DNA from: Klebsiella pneumoniae
GTDB taxonomy: Bacteria > Myxococcota_A > UBA796 > GCA-2862545
Assembly (NCBI GenBank): GCA_945861065.1
Contig: CAMASI010000004.1
Coordinates: forward strand, 1 to 64,000
Length of the DNA: 64,000 bases
Direction of reading: 5' to 3'
Part shown: piece by piece, positions 54,388 through 62,883 of the stretch
Numbering within the stretch: position 1 is the first letter of the stretch
Layout of the letters: each line of letters opens with the position of its first letter
The notes under the pieces: model-generated
What the model was told of the DNA's origin: nothing
What the model saw: only the letters and a program-made list of their open reading frames with translations
The model's database searches: none
Made by a program: the position numbers and the translations under genes

Positions 54388-57248
54388 CAGGCACCCCGCC
54401 GACCGATTTGGCCGGACCCGGGTTCAATCAAACCGGTAGGACACGCGCTTTCGTCGAGCGGGTACTGGTCCTGGTGGTGGGCGCCGAATTGGGTGCGGAA
54501 CGCTGGCTGGCCGCGGAAGGTGGCGTGATCGCCAGCTCCGACCTGGAAGGAAACCTGTTTGTGTTCCAGGACGTCCGATCGGCGCTGGTCGCCTGCCAGG
54601 CGGTTCTTCGTGCGGACCGTGCGCCGCCACTTCCGCGTTTCGCCGTGCATGTGGGACCCTGCTGGGCCTACGACGATGGCCGGCTCGACGGCCCCGCTAT
54701 TCACCATATCGCTCGTGTTGCGTCTGCCGTCGGACCTGGCCAGGTGCTCATCACGGAACCGTGTTGGCGGGGTTTGCGAGGTACCACCCACCTCGTCGTA
54801 CGGGACGTCGGCGGCTACCGTCTCCCCGGCCTGCGAGGTCTGACACGCTTGTACCAAGCGCTGGGTGCCGACCTCGATCGTGACCCTGCTGCCTTCGACG
54901 CACGCACGGTTTCTTTGGCACCGCTCGTCGGAAGGGAGACCGACCTCCGCGGCCTGGCAGAGCTCATCGACCTCGGTGCGCGGCTCGTGTGCATTCATGG
55001 CATAGGGGGGTCTGGAAGACGTGCCGTGGCCGAAGGGCTCGGCGCACTGTTGGCGTCAGGTGCGACGCCCCCCGAGGTGCTTGGGGTTGTGTCCGGCGCT
55101 GGTGACGCGGAATCGTTGGTGCGAGGTGTTGCTGTCGCCCTGGACCTGCCGTTGGGGTCGGGCGCCGATATGGCCGCGGCGGCCGAGCAGGTCGGGCGCA
55201 GGTTTGCGGGTCGGGGCCGGTGCGTGCTGCGCGTCGATCGCGTAGAGCGCGAGGTGGGTCCGCTGCTGGCCGAATGGATGCGAGCGGCACCAGAGCTTCG
55301 CATCGTGTGTGTCGCGGATCAGCCACTGGGTGTGCCCGGTGAGGTGGCTTTTGCGTTGGGGCCAGTGCTCATTGCCGACCGGGGTCGTCAGCCTGCGTTT
55401 GAATTGTTGGCGTCGCGTGCATTGCCGTTGTCGGTGGCGCTTCAGCCGGATGAATCGACACAGCGCCTCGTCGAGCAGGTGGGGGGACACCCGCTCACCC
55501 TGGCGTTGGTCGCGTCGCTTTTGCCGGTGGCCACGCCGGAAGAACTGGTCGCCAGGCTTGATCCGGCAGACGGGCTGGTGAGCGTACTCGACGAAATCTG
55601 GGTGCGGTTGCCTGGCGGCGGACGTGAGGCGGTGGAACGGTCGGCGGCGCTGCCCTGCCCCTTGCCTGTGTCGCTGTTGGCAATCGCGATCGACACGCCT
55701 GTAGACGTGGTGGACGCGTTGGTTCGACGTGGAATTCTCCAGCACGTCGCGGCGGCCGCGGTGCCCGGCGTCATTCGTGTCGCGCTCCATCCGGCTGTTG
55801 CGCGCCTTTGGTCCAAACGGTTGGGGGATGAAAACCGCGAAATGGTTCGTCTTCGGCTCGCAGACGCAGTCCTTCAAGATGCTGAAATGACGCTCCCTCT
55901 GGTTCACGGCGCCCACGCTTCTGCGGCTGTCGCGCAGTTGCTTGCAGACCAGGAGGCATTGTTGTGGGTGGCACGGGCTGAGGTGGACGACGAGCGGGCC
56001 GCACGCGCCGTGCTTGCCCTTCAGCCGCTCTTCGAACGCTATGGCGTCTTGGAAACCAATCGGGCGCTGTTGGACCGACTCATCGAGGTTCTGCCCGAAG
56101 ACCGGCTGTTGTGTGAGTTGTTGGTGGCACGCGCCCAAACGTCGCAGCAGGCCGGAAAGCCTGGCGATGCGCTAGCGGACCTCGAGCGTGTTCGGTCGTT
56201 GTCCGCCGGTGCTTCGGCGCCAGCCCTGATGGGAAGAGTCTACGTTCAAGCTGCGTGCTGTTTGGGCATTTCGGGCGCGCGTAAGGCGATGATCGATACG
56301 CTCGACAAGGCTGTGGTCGCGTTTCAGTCGGTAGGCGATTCGATCGGCGAAGCGGATGCGTTGGTGCGTTTGGGTGCGGCACAACATGCGGCCGGTGAAC
56401 GCGCCGCAGCCGAACATTCGTTGCGCGACGGACTCGCCAAAGCGCGCCTGTTGGGTGCGCGTGCCGTAGAGTCGAGCGCGCTGGCTACGATGGGGGACAT
56501 GCGACTCCAGTCGGGCGGACTTGCCGACGCGAGACAGTGTTTCCGGGAAGCGATCCGCTTGGCCCAAGACACCGGTGCCCGTGGCCACGAGGCGAGCGTA
56601 TTGGTCCGTGTGGCTCAGCTCGATCTTCAGACCGGCGAATCCGTGGATGCGCAGGAGCACCTGATCGCAGCGTTGTCGCTTTCGCGTGAAGCCGGCGACC
56701 GACGGACGGAGGCGACCGCGCTGACCATGAGCGGACAACTCGCGCTGGCGGACGGTCGGCGGGAGGACGCGCGGCGCTCGTTGCTCGGCGCGCTGGCAAT
56801 TCTCCGATCGCTCGGCGATGCCTACGGGGAAGGGCTAGCCATGGGCTACCTTGGGCTCAGTCAGCACTTGGCGGGCAACCAGGGTGCAGCGCGGGACTAC
56901 TACGAGCGTGCAGTTCGCATGCTCGATGGAGGCCCAAGAGGCCCAGCGGCGCTGTTCTCGGGTTGGCTTGGCGTGTTGGAGACGGAAGAAGGAGAGATCG
57001 AACGGGCCCGAAGCCTGTTTGAACGGGCGATCGAGGGTGCGGGCCGCGATTGTCCACCCTACGATCGGGCTGTTGCGCTGCTCCGCGGTGTGTTGTTCCT
57101 CTACGAAGCCGAGCGCGGCTTGGGACCCTCCGTCGCCGCCGTCCGGGGGCGTTTGGTGCCGTCCTTGGTGGCGGTCAGCCGAAAACACGTGGATGTGCGA
57201 CCTGTGGTGGACCGCGTGCAGCGGGCGCTCGAGCAGGCGCCATTATGA
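54384..57248 (+). CDS. STAND-type regulator: cyclase-like + NTPase-like + TPR
   Basis: 954 residues from TTG 54384. Residues about 25-160 follow the class III nucleotide-cyclase fold (ASSDLEGNLFVFQDVRSALV, RFAVHVGPCWAYDDGRLDGP, IARVASAVGPGQVLITEPCW, LPGLRGLTRLYQAL) but lack the metal-binding and transition-state residues. LVGRETDLRGL opens an NB-ARC-like domain whose P-loop reads GIGGSGRRAV, with Arg where GKT is expected. The last 400 residues are TPR repeats (GEADALVRLGAAQHAAGERA, EGLAMGYLGLSQHLAGNQGA). No DNA-binding domain is seen. Likely a signalling scaffold with lost or altered NTPase activity. Confidence 0.78.
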   Translation: MTGTPPTDLAGPGFNQTGRTRAFVERVLVLVVGAELGAERWLAAEGGVIASSDLEGNLFVFQDVRSALVACQAVLRADRAPPLPRFAVHVGPCWAYDDGRLDGPAIHHIARVASAVGPGQVLITEPCWRGLRGTTHLVVRDVGGYRLPGLRGLTRLYQALGADLDRDPAAFDARTVSLAPLVGRETDLRGLAELIDLGARLVCIHGIGGSGRRAVAEGLGALLASGATPPEVLGVVSGAGDAESLVRGVAVALDLPLGSGADMAAAAEQVGRRFAGRGRCVLRVDRVEREVGPLLAEWMRAAPELRIVCVADQPLGVPGEVAFALGPVLIADRGRQPAFELLASRALPLSVALQPDESTQRLVEQVGGHPLTLALVASLLPVATPEELVARLDPADGLVSVLDEIWVRLPGGGREAVERSAALPCPLPVSLLAIAIDTPVDVVDALVRRGILQHVAAAAVPGVIRVALHPAVARLWSKRLGDENREMVRLRLADAVLQDAEMTLPLVHGAHASAAVAQLLADQEALLWVARAEVDDERAARAVLALQPLFERYGVLETNRALLDRLIEVLPEDRLLCELLVARAQTSQQAGKPGDALADLERVRSLSAGASAPALMGRVYVQAACCLGISGARKAMIDTLDKAVVAFQSVGDSIGEADALVRLGAAQHAAGERAAAEHSLRDGLAKARLLGARAVESSALATMGDMRLQSGGLADARQCFREAIRLAQDTGARGHEASVLVRVAQLDLQTGESVDAQEHLIAALSLSREAGDRRTEATALTMSGQLALADGRREDARRSLLGALAILRSLGDAYGEGLAMGYLGLSQHLAGNQGAARDYYERAVRMLDGGPRGPAALFSGWLGVLETEEGEIERARSLFERAIEGAGRDCPPYDRAVALLRGVLFLYEAERGLGPSVAAVRGRLVPSLVAVSRKHVDVRPVVDRVQRALEQAPL

Positions 57249-57254
57249 GGTTCC

Positions 57255-59054
57255 ATGACGTTTAGTCTCGGCGTGCTGGCGGCCTCCATCGCTCAGGCCC
57301 AGGTTGTAGCGGCCCTGGGCGCGGACTTCGGTTCGTACCGAACCGACGTCGTGGACGCTTTGGTGGCGTCAGGTGAATTCGATTCCGTCGTGGAAATCGA
57401 CCTCGTCGCCACGGTGCCGACGGACGCTGACCTCGACGGCTTCGACGCGGTCCTTGTGTGGTCGGATCTGCAGATTCAAGACAGCGAAACGGTGGGGGAC
57501 CGACTAGCCGATGCCGTCGATGAAGGCATGGGGCTGGTGGTCGCGGTGTTTGGTTCAGCGTCGGGTCTTGAAATTCGAGGTCGACTCAAGAGCGGTGGTT
57601 ACAACGCAATCCTAGTGGATAGTGTGCCATTATTTGGCAGTTCCTCGGCTTGGATGGTTCCGTTAGATGCCGGGCATCCTATTCTGGACGGCGTCGTCGA
57701 TTTTTATGGGGGAAATGACAGCATCCGAACGGACGCTCCGGAAATCGCGCCGGGCGCCAACCGGGTGGCCGACTGGAGTGACGGGGACGTGTTGGTGTCG
57801 GAACATGTGCCTTCTGGCGCCGGTCGCGTCGTAGGATTGAATTTGTTTCCTCCGTCGTCCAGAGCCGCTCCGGATTTGTGGGACGCCTCGACCGACGGGG
57901 CGGTATTGATCGCCAATGCGCTCGCATTTGCGGCGTGGCCTGACGCCGACGGGGACGGCTGGTTGCGCTCCTCCGGTGACTGCGATGACCACAATCCACT
58001 CGTGTACCCACTCGCGGAGGATTATTGTAACGGGCTCGACGACAACTGCGACGGGGTTTTGTTGGTCGACGACGTCGATGCCGACCACGACGGGTGGGCG
58101 GTCTGTGCAGGCGATTGCGCTGATTTTGAGCCGCTGAGGTTCCCAGGCGCTGTCGAGCTGTGCGACGGGCTGGACAATGATTGCGATGTCAGCACGGTCG
58201 AAGACGCGGATGCAGACGGCGACGAACAGGGGTGGTGTGCTGGGGACTGCGACGATGCCGACGCCAGCGTGTTCTTAGGGGCGCCCGAGTTGTGTGACGG
58301 ACGAGACAACGATTGCGATCCGTTGACCGACGAAGAATCCGATGACGACGGCGACGGTGTGCGGTTGTGCGACGACCGCTGTGAGGGTGGGGACGATGGG
58401 AACGACCCCGACGAGGACGGCGTACCGACCCACTGTGATCCATGTCCGATGGATGCGCTCGACGATTCCGATGGGGACACGGTATGCGACAGTGACGACC
58501 GTTGCCCAGGCGTAGACGACGCACTCGACGCAGACGGGGACGGCGCTCCCGAGTCGTGCGACGTTTGCCCGGGCGTGCGCGACCCCGATCAGACCGACGT
58601 CGATGGCGATGGGTGGGGCGCGGCCTGCGACTGCCATGATCTCGCCTCGGAGGTGTTTCCAGGCGCCGTCGAGGTGTGCGACGGCCTCGACAACGATTGT
58701 GACGGGCTGGTGGACCCCGACGGGGCGGACGGCGGCGTGCTCGTGTACGCTGACGTAGACGGGGACGGGGCCGGAGATCCGGGCTCAGCGTATATGGCCT
58801 GTGAGGTGTCGATCGGCAGTTCTGCCGTTGGTACCGATTGCAATGACCTCGATGCGTTTGTGCGTCCCGGTGCCGTCGAACGATGCGATGGTGTCGACCA
58901 GAACTGTGACAGGCAAGTTGATGAGGGTTGTACGGACCCGCAGGAACCGGCGAGCTGCGGTTGCGCCGCGTCGCCAGGACCCGGCTCACTCGTCGTGCCG
59001 TGGCTGATTCTCAGTGCATCGATGTGGCGACGACGCGGAACACGATTGCGGTGA
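57255..59054 (+). CDS. MopE-repeat protein with MYXO-CTERM tail
   Basis: 599 residues, ATG 57255 preceded by GAGG. Signal peptide MTFSLGVLAASIAQAQ, a domain of about 210 residues like a glutamine-amidotransferase/ThuA fold (DGFDAVLVWSDLQIQDSETV), then six or more MopE/thrombospondin-3-type Asp/Cys motifs (DYCNGLDDNCDGVL, VELCDGLDNDCDVS, DRCPGVDDALDADGDG, VEVCDGLDNDCDGL, VERCDGVDQNCDRQVDEGC), and a tail SCGCAASPGPGSLVVPW...MWRRRGTRLR matching MYXO-CTERM. The repeats bind Ca2+ or, in MopE, copper. A longer paralogue of 13699-14859. Its end overlaps the convergent ABC/CPBP gene by 44 bases. Confidence 0.82.
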   Translation: MTFSLGVLAASIAQAQVVAALGADFGSYRTDVVDALVASGEFDSVVEIDLVATVPTDADLDGFDAVLVWSDLQIQDSETVGDRLADAVDEGMGLVVAVFGSASGLEIRGRLKSGGYNAILVDSVPLFGSSSAWMVPLDAGHPILDGVVDFYGGNDSIRTDAPEIAPGANRVADWSDGDVLVSEHVPSGAGRVVGLNLFPPSSRAAPDLWDASTDGAVLIANALAFAAWPDADGDGWLRSSGDCDDHNPLVYPLAEDYCNGLDDNCDGVLLVDDVDADHDGWAVCAGDCADFEPLRFPGAVELCDGLDNDCDVSTVEDADADGDEQGWCAGDCDDADASVFLGAPELCDGRDNDCDPLTDEESDDDGDGVRLCDDRCEGGDDGNDPDEDGVPTHCDPCPMDALDDSDGDTVCDSDDRCPGVDDALDADGDGAPESCDVCPGVRDPDQTDVDGDGWGAACDCHDLASEVFPGAVEVCDGLDNDCDGLVDPDGADGGVLVYADVDGDGAGDPGSAYMACEVSIGSSAVGTDCNDLDAFVRPGAVERCDGVDQNCDRQVDEGCTDPQEPASCGCAASPGPGSLVVPWLILSASMWRRRGTRLR

Positions 59055-60465
59055 GAAGGCCCCAGCGTGCCGTCATGGCAGTGGCCGACAAACCGGTCAG
59101 CGCCGCGCCCAAGGGGTCGCCGATTCCCCGCAGCAACATCCATACGCCTAAAGCCGCGGGCGCCCCGACACGGTTCTTGAGCCAACCTCGGAACGCGAGT
59201 TCTTCGCCGATGGCGACGACCGCCCCTGCAGCGAGGGGCAGAGCGTCGGGCATCCGGTGCGCGAACGACGTGGGGTAAATGGGACACAACCTCGCAATGA
59301 GCAAGCCGCCGGCGACCGCAGCCAGGCAACCCACGGTGGAAAGGCGTGGAACCGAGGGTCGGCGGGCGAGGGCAATTGCGGCGAACAGCATCAGTCCGAA
59401 GCCCGCGCCCATCCTGCCAACAACGGGGTCCAGGCCTTCCAGCAGGTCCGGGTTGCCGCCGCGCTCCCACAACAAAGGTCCGACGGTGGGTCCGAGGCAG
59501 ATTCCCGTCAACAGGAACAGCTGAATCGGTAGGTTGCCGTCGATGGTGTCGGGCGTTGGCGTCTCGTCCAGGTCGCGTGCGATGCCGATCAAAGCTGCGA
59601 CGACAAGCCAGGTCGTTGCCACGGCCGCGATCACGTTGGGGAGCGGATCCTCCCACGTATTCCCCGCGGCCACGAGCGCGCCTCCGAGGGGAATGGCGGC
59701 GCCCAGGTTGGGCGACCATCGACCGAGGAACCAGGCGGTGATTCCGAGCAGCGACACGGCGGTTGGGAGGATTCGAAGTGCCGTCGCCGTGCCGCCCACG
59801 ACGTCGTTTGCGCTCCGAACGAGCCACAACCCCGCTGCGGCCAAAGACAGGGGCACGAGAGGGAAACACAGGAGCCACCAGCCGGGCTCGACGCGGCCGC
59901 CGATCAACGCGCCTGTTGCGGCCGCCGTGGCGCTCAGGACTCCGAGCCCGCCCCAGGCCAGCCATTTACCGAGCACAACTTCGGTACGGCTGACAGAGGC
60001 GGTAAGCAGCGCCACGAGCGTGCGGTTGCTCCGTTCGCCAGCGATCGAAGATGCCACGGCACCCGTCAGGCCGCTGGCTGAAATCAGGGCAAGAAGCAGC
60101 GTCCTTCCTGGGACCCGCGTCGGCGTCTCGACCCGCTCGACCCGAACGACGGGATCGTCGCCGTCCAGCGTGTCGCGGATTTCTCGGGTCGGCGTGCCGC
60201 GCACAAGCAGCGTGGACTCTGTTTGTGTGAAGTGGACTGGCGCCTTGTTCGACACGCGGACCGTTTTGAGGGCCCGGATGCTGTCGGGCACGTCACCGGA
60301 CACGGGAATCGTCGGAATGACCACCTGCAGTGAGGGCGCTGGCGCTGCGGCAATTGGCACGAGCAGGCAGGTGACGACAACTGGCAGAATCCAACCGCCG
60401 CGGCCGCGAAGCTCCGAGGTCAGGTCCAATTGGGCAATGGCGAAGATGCGGCTCGGGCGAATCAT
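59011..60465 (-). CDS. ABC-2 permease fused to CPBP protease-like domain
   Basis: 484 residues from ATG 60465 (ATGA overlap with the upstream permease gene). The first 250 residues are an ABC-2-type permease (large extracytoplasmic loop after helix 1, then VASSIAGERSNRTLVALLTA, a hallmark of NatB/GldF-type permeases). The C-terminal 130 residues are a CPBP/CAAX-type membrane protease domain with EExxxR at residues 421-426 (GEELAFRGWL). The His of the second and third CPBP motifs are not evident (LLRGIGDP, FRVVATSMH), so activity is uncertain. Such fusions are known in several phyla. Confidence 0.82.
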   Translation of the reverse strand: MIRPSRIFAIAQLDLTSELRGRGGWILPVVVTCLLVPIAAAPAPSLQVVIPTIPVSGDVPDSIRALKTVRVSNKAPVHFTQTESTLLVRGTPTREIRDTLDGDDPVVRVERVETPTRVPGRTLLLALISASGLTGAVASSIAGERSNRTLVALLTASVSRTEVVLGKWLAWGGLGVLSATAAATGALIGGRVEPGWWLLCFPLVPLSLAAAGLWLVRSANDVVGGTATALRILPTAVSLLGITAWFLGRWSPNLGAAIPLGGALVAAGNTWEDPLPNVIAAVATTWLVVAALIGIARDLDETPTPDTIDGNLPIQLFLLTGICLGPTVGPLLWERGGNPDLLEGLDPVVGRMGAGFGLMLFAAIALARRPSVPRLSTVGCLAAVAGGLLIARLCPIYPTSFAHRMPDALPLAAGAVVAIGEELAFRGWLKNRVGAPAALGVWMLLRGIGDPLGAALTGLSATAMTARWGLLTAIVFRVVATSMH

Positions 60466-61400
60466 GACCGATTGCGCCACGAAAAGATCAGCGCAGCTAG
60501 CGGTCCAGACAGCAGTGCGAAGAACAAGGGCATGCCGGGCGAACCGGTGCTGCCGACAGAGGCCAGTGGAAAGAACCTGAGGAAAACGAATTGGTTGCCC
60601 GCAGTCACGAGGGCGGTCACGACGACAGCCACCACCGCGAACGGTCCGGAAAAGGACTGGCGTAGGGACGCGTTGCCGACCATGGCGATTCCGAGAGACA
60701 AGGCGGTGATAGCCCCTGCGATGCCGTGCAAGGCGAGGCCGAAAGCGTCTTCCACTCCAAGAATTGCGTTGAGGCAGGTGATCGCCGTCGCGTAGAAGGG
60801 AGCGAGCAGGAGGGCCCCCGCGGCCCATCGGGCGAGCGCCGGTACGAAGTTTGGCACTGGCAGCACAAGCTCGGCTTGCAGTGAGCCATCTTCTCTGTCT
60901 CTGGCGATGCCGCCCAGGCCAATGACTGCGCCGTACAGCGAAAATAGGACTGCGAGAATTTTACCGATGGCACGGCCGTTACGGCCCGTTTGTTCGGTCG
61001 TCGGGTTCTTTTTGACGTATTCCGGCTGCCAGGGTGCTTTTGCTGCCTCGCGGAGCATGGACTCCAGTCGGATCGCGTCGGGGCTGTTTGCGAGGAGCCA
61101 CAACGTGTGGCCGTCGGTGCCCAAGAAAGCAGCGCCGCTGCGCACGGCTTCGGCGGGGTCGGCGTCGCGGCGAAGGGGCCAATCCCCTTGTTGAACGAGC
61201 TCGACGAGCGAAGCGTCCGCGTTCAGGGGAATCGACAAGGACCGATCCCCGCGGATCAGCGCGGCGGCTGCAACGGTGGAGAGCAGAACGCCGCACACCA
61301 AGCCGATGGGCCAACCCAACGAACGGCGCACGAGGCCTTCTCGCAGGAGGGATCCGAGTTGGGCAAGGGTGAGCCATGCGAGGGCGTGAAGCGTCCTCAT
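60462..61400 (-). CDS. ABC-2 type permease
   Basis: 312 residues. An N-terminal cytoplasmic/TM start (SLLREGLVRRSLGWPIGLVC), a periplasmic domain of about 100 residues, and five more helices including LFSLYGAVIGLGGIARDRED, the signature 'ExxxGSL' stretch (REDGSLQAELVL) of ABC-2 exporters. Works with the ATPase upstream and the fused permease downstream as one exporter; all three genes are joined by ATGA overlaps. Confidence 0.85.
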   Translation of the reverse strand: MRTLHALAWLTLAQLGSLLREGLVRRSLGWPIGLVCGVLLSTVAAAALIRGDRSLSIPLNADASLVELVQQGDWPLRRDADPAEAVRSGAAFLGTDGHTLWLLANSPDAIRLESMLREAAKAPWQPEYVKKNPTTEQTGRNGRAIGKILAVLFSLYGAVIGLGGIARDREDGSLQAELVLPVPNFVPALARWAAGALLLAPFYATAITCLNAILGVEDAFGLALHGIAGAITALSLGIAMVGNASLRQSFSGPFAVVAVVVTALVTAGNQFVFLRFFPLASVGSTGSPGMPLFFALLSGPLAALIFSWRNRS

Positions 61401-62110
61401 CCGTCGCCGACCAACCGCACAAAAGCATCGTCGAGGTTTTCGGCTTCGCCACGCACCTCGTTTACCGTCCCTTCTGCTCGCATTCGGCCGCCCGCGACGA
61501 TGCCGAGTCTGTCTACGACGCGCTCGACTTCGCCCATGACGTGCGACGACAACACGACCGCGCGGCCCTCGGCAGCCAAAGAGCGCACCAGGGCGAGCAC
61601 ATCGCGTCGGCCTCCTACGTCCAGGCCGTCCGTGGGTTCGTCCAACAGGAGCGCCCGTGGCGCATGTACGAGCGCACGGGCGAGCAGAACGCGCCGCTTC
61701 ATTCCGGTGGAAAGATCCGCGGTCGGGCGGTCCGCGAAGGACGTCGCGCCCATGCGTTCCAACCAGCTATCAGCGGTATCGTCCGGATTTTTGACGCCTT
61801 GGATGCGGGCGAAAAGGCGTACGACCTCTCGGCCGGTGAGTCGGGGCGGCAGCCCACCTTCAGCCGGTACCCAGGCGATTCGTTCGCGGACGCCGATCGG
61901 GTCCGTCAACGGGTCGTGTCCATCGATTCGCAGCACGCCTGCGTCGGGCGTCAGGAGCGTTGCGAGAATTCGGAGCGTGGTGGTCTTGCCGGCGCCATTG
62001 GGTCCCAACAGGCCGTACACCTCGCCTGCCGGTACGCAGAAGCTGAGGCCGTTGACTGCGGGCTCAGGGGCACCCGGAAAGCGCTTGATCAGACCGTCGA
62101 CTGAAATCAC
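61397..62110 (-). CDS. ABC transporter ATP-binding protein
   Basis: 237 residues. Complete ATPase: Walker A LLGPNGAGKTTTLRIL, Q-loop region WVPAEGGLPP, ABC signature LSTGMKRRVLLARAL, Walker B ALLLDEPTDGLD and H-loop VVLSSHVMGE. Drives the ABC-2 exporter made by the two following genes (NatAB-like arrangement). The substrate is unknown; Na+, drug or lipid export are possibilities. Confidence 0.95.
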   Translation of the reverse strand: MISVDGLIKRFPGAPEPAVNGLSFCVPAGEVYGLLGPNGAGKTTTLRILATLLTPDAGVLRIDGHDPLTDPIGVRERIAWVPAEGGLPPRLTGREVVRLFARIQGVKNPDDTADSWLERMGATSFADRPTADLSTGMKRRVLLARALVHAPRALLLDEPTDGLDVGGRRDVLALVRSLAAEGRAVVLSSHVMGEVERVVDRLGIVAGGRMRAEGTVNEVRGEAENLDDAFVRLVGDG

Positions 62111-62166
62111 GCGGGGCTTCTACCCGATTTGTGCGGCGACGCTCTCCGTACGAGTCGTGAAGCCGA

Positions 62167-62883
62167 TCACATGAAAACGACGCAGGCACTGAGCTCAGAC
62201 GCGTTGGAGATCGGGTTGGGGCCGAACTCCGGGTCGGCTTGTATTTGGGCAGCCCCAAGGGGGTCGGTGGCCCACAGGGCGCAGTCGGCGAAGTTGCCAT
62301 CGAGATCGTACACCCGGAGGGCGAACGTCATCACGGGTTGTTCGTCGTGGGTACCGCAGAGAAATGCCGTGGAAATTTCGGGATCGTAACCGTCGCCGGA
62401 TTCCCCGGGCGACAGCTCGCGGAGCAGCGTATCTGAGGATCCATCTGGGGCGAAGGCGACAGAAATGACGGTATGTTCTTCGTTCCAGCCGTCCACGCCC
62501 TCGGTTTCCCAGAGGTTGTGAACGGAAGCACGGCCCGTCCAGCCCAAGGTTTCACCCTCGACGCGCCACTTCTGGTCGTTGGGTGAGCACGAAGATTCGA
62601 CAGCCGTGAGGAGTAGGGGGCCGGAGTAAAAACCTGTTTCCGTGGTGTAGGGCCCCGAATCGGACGTGCTCGACCCGGTGTCGTTGGGTTCTCCGGTGTC
62701 ATATTTGGTGTCGGTTCCGGTATAGCTTCCGCGAAAATCCGAGGTATCGAACGCGGTATCGAAGGAATGACCGTTCGGGTCTGCGTCGCGTGGAGCGCCA
62801 AACCAACAACCCGATGAACTAAGCAGAAAATTCAAATGAAGCATGGCGCGTTTTTTGGGAATTCGGGTGTAACCGTGACCCAC
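62167..62883 (-). CDS. Putative lipoprotein with Thr/Asp linker
   Basis: 238 residues from GTG 62883, which directly adjoins the preceding stop; ATG 62844 is the alternative and gives MLHLNFLLSSSGCWFGAP. Lipobox-like SSGC, then a Thr/Ser/Asp/Gly linker (SYTGTDTKYDTGEPNDTGSS), and a C-terminal domain with four cysteines and Trp residues (SCSPNDQKWRVEGETLGWTG). No family recognised. Confidence 0.65.
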   Translation of the reverse strand: MGHGYTRIPKKRAMLHLNFLLSSSGCWFGAPRDADPNGHSFDTAFDTSDFRGSYTGTDTKYDTGEPNDTGSSTSDSGPYTTETGFYSGPLLLTAVESSCSPNDQKWRVEGETLGWTGRASVHNLWETEGVDGWNEEHTVISVAFAPDGSSDTLLRELSPGESGDGYDPEISTAFLCGTHDEQPVMTFALRVYDLDGNFADCALWATDPLGAAQIQADPEFGPNPISNASELSACVVFM

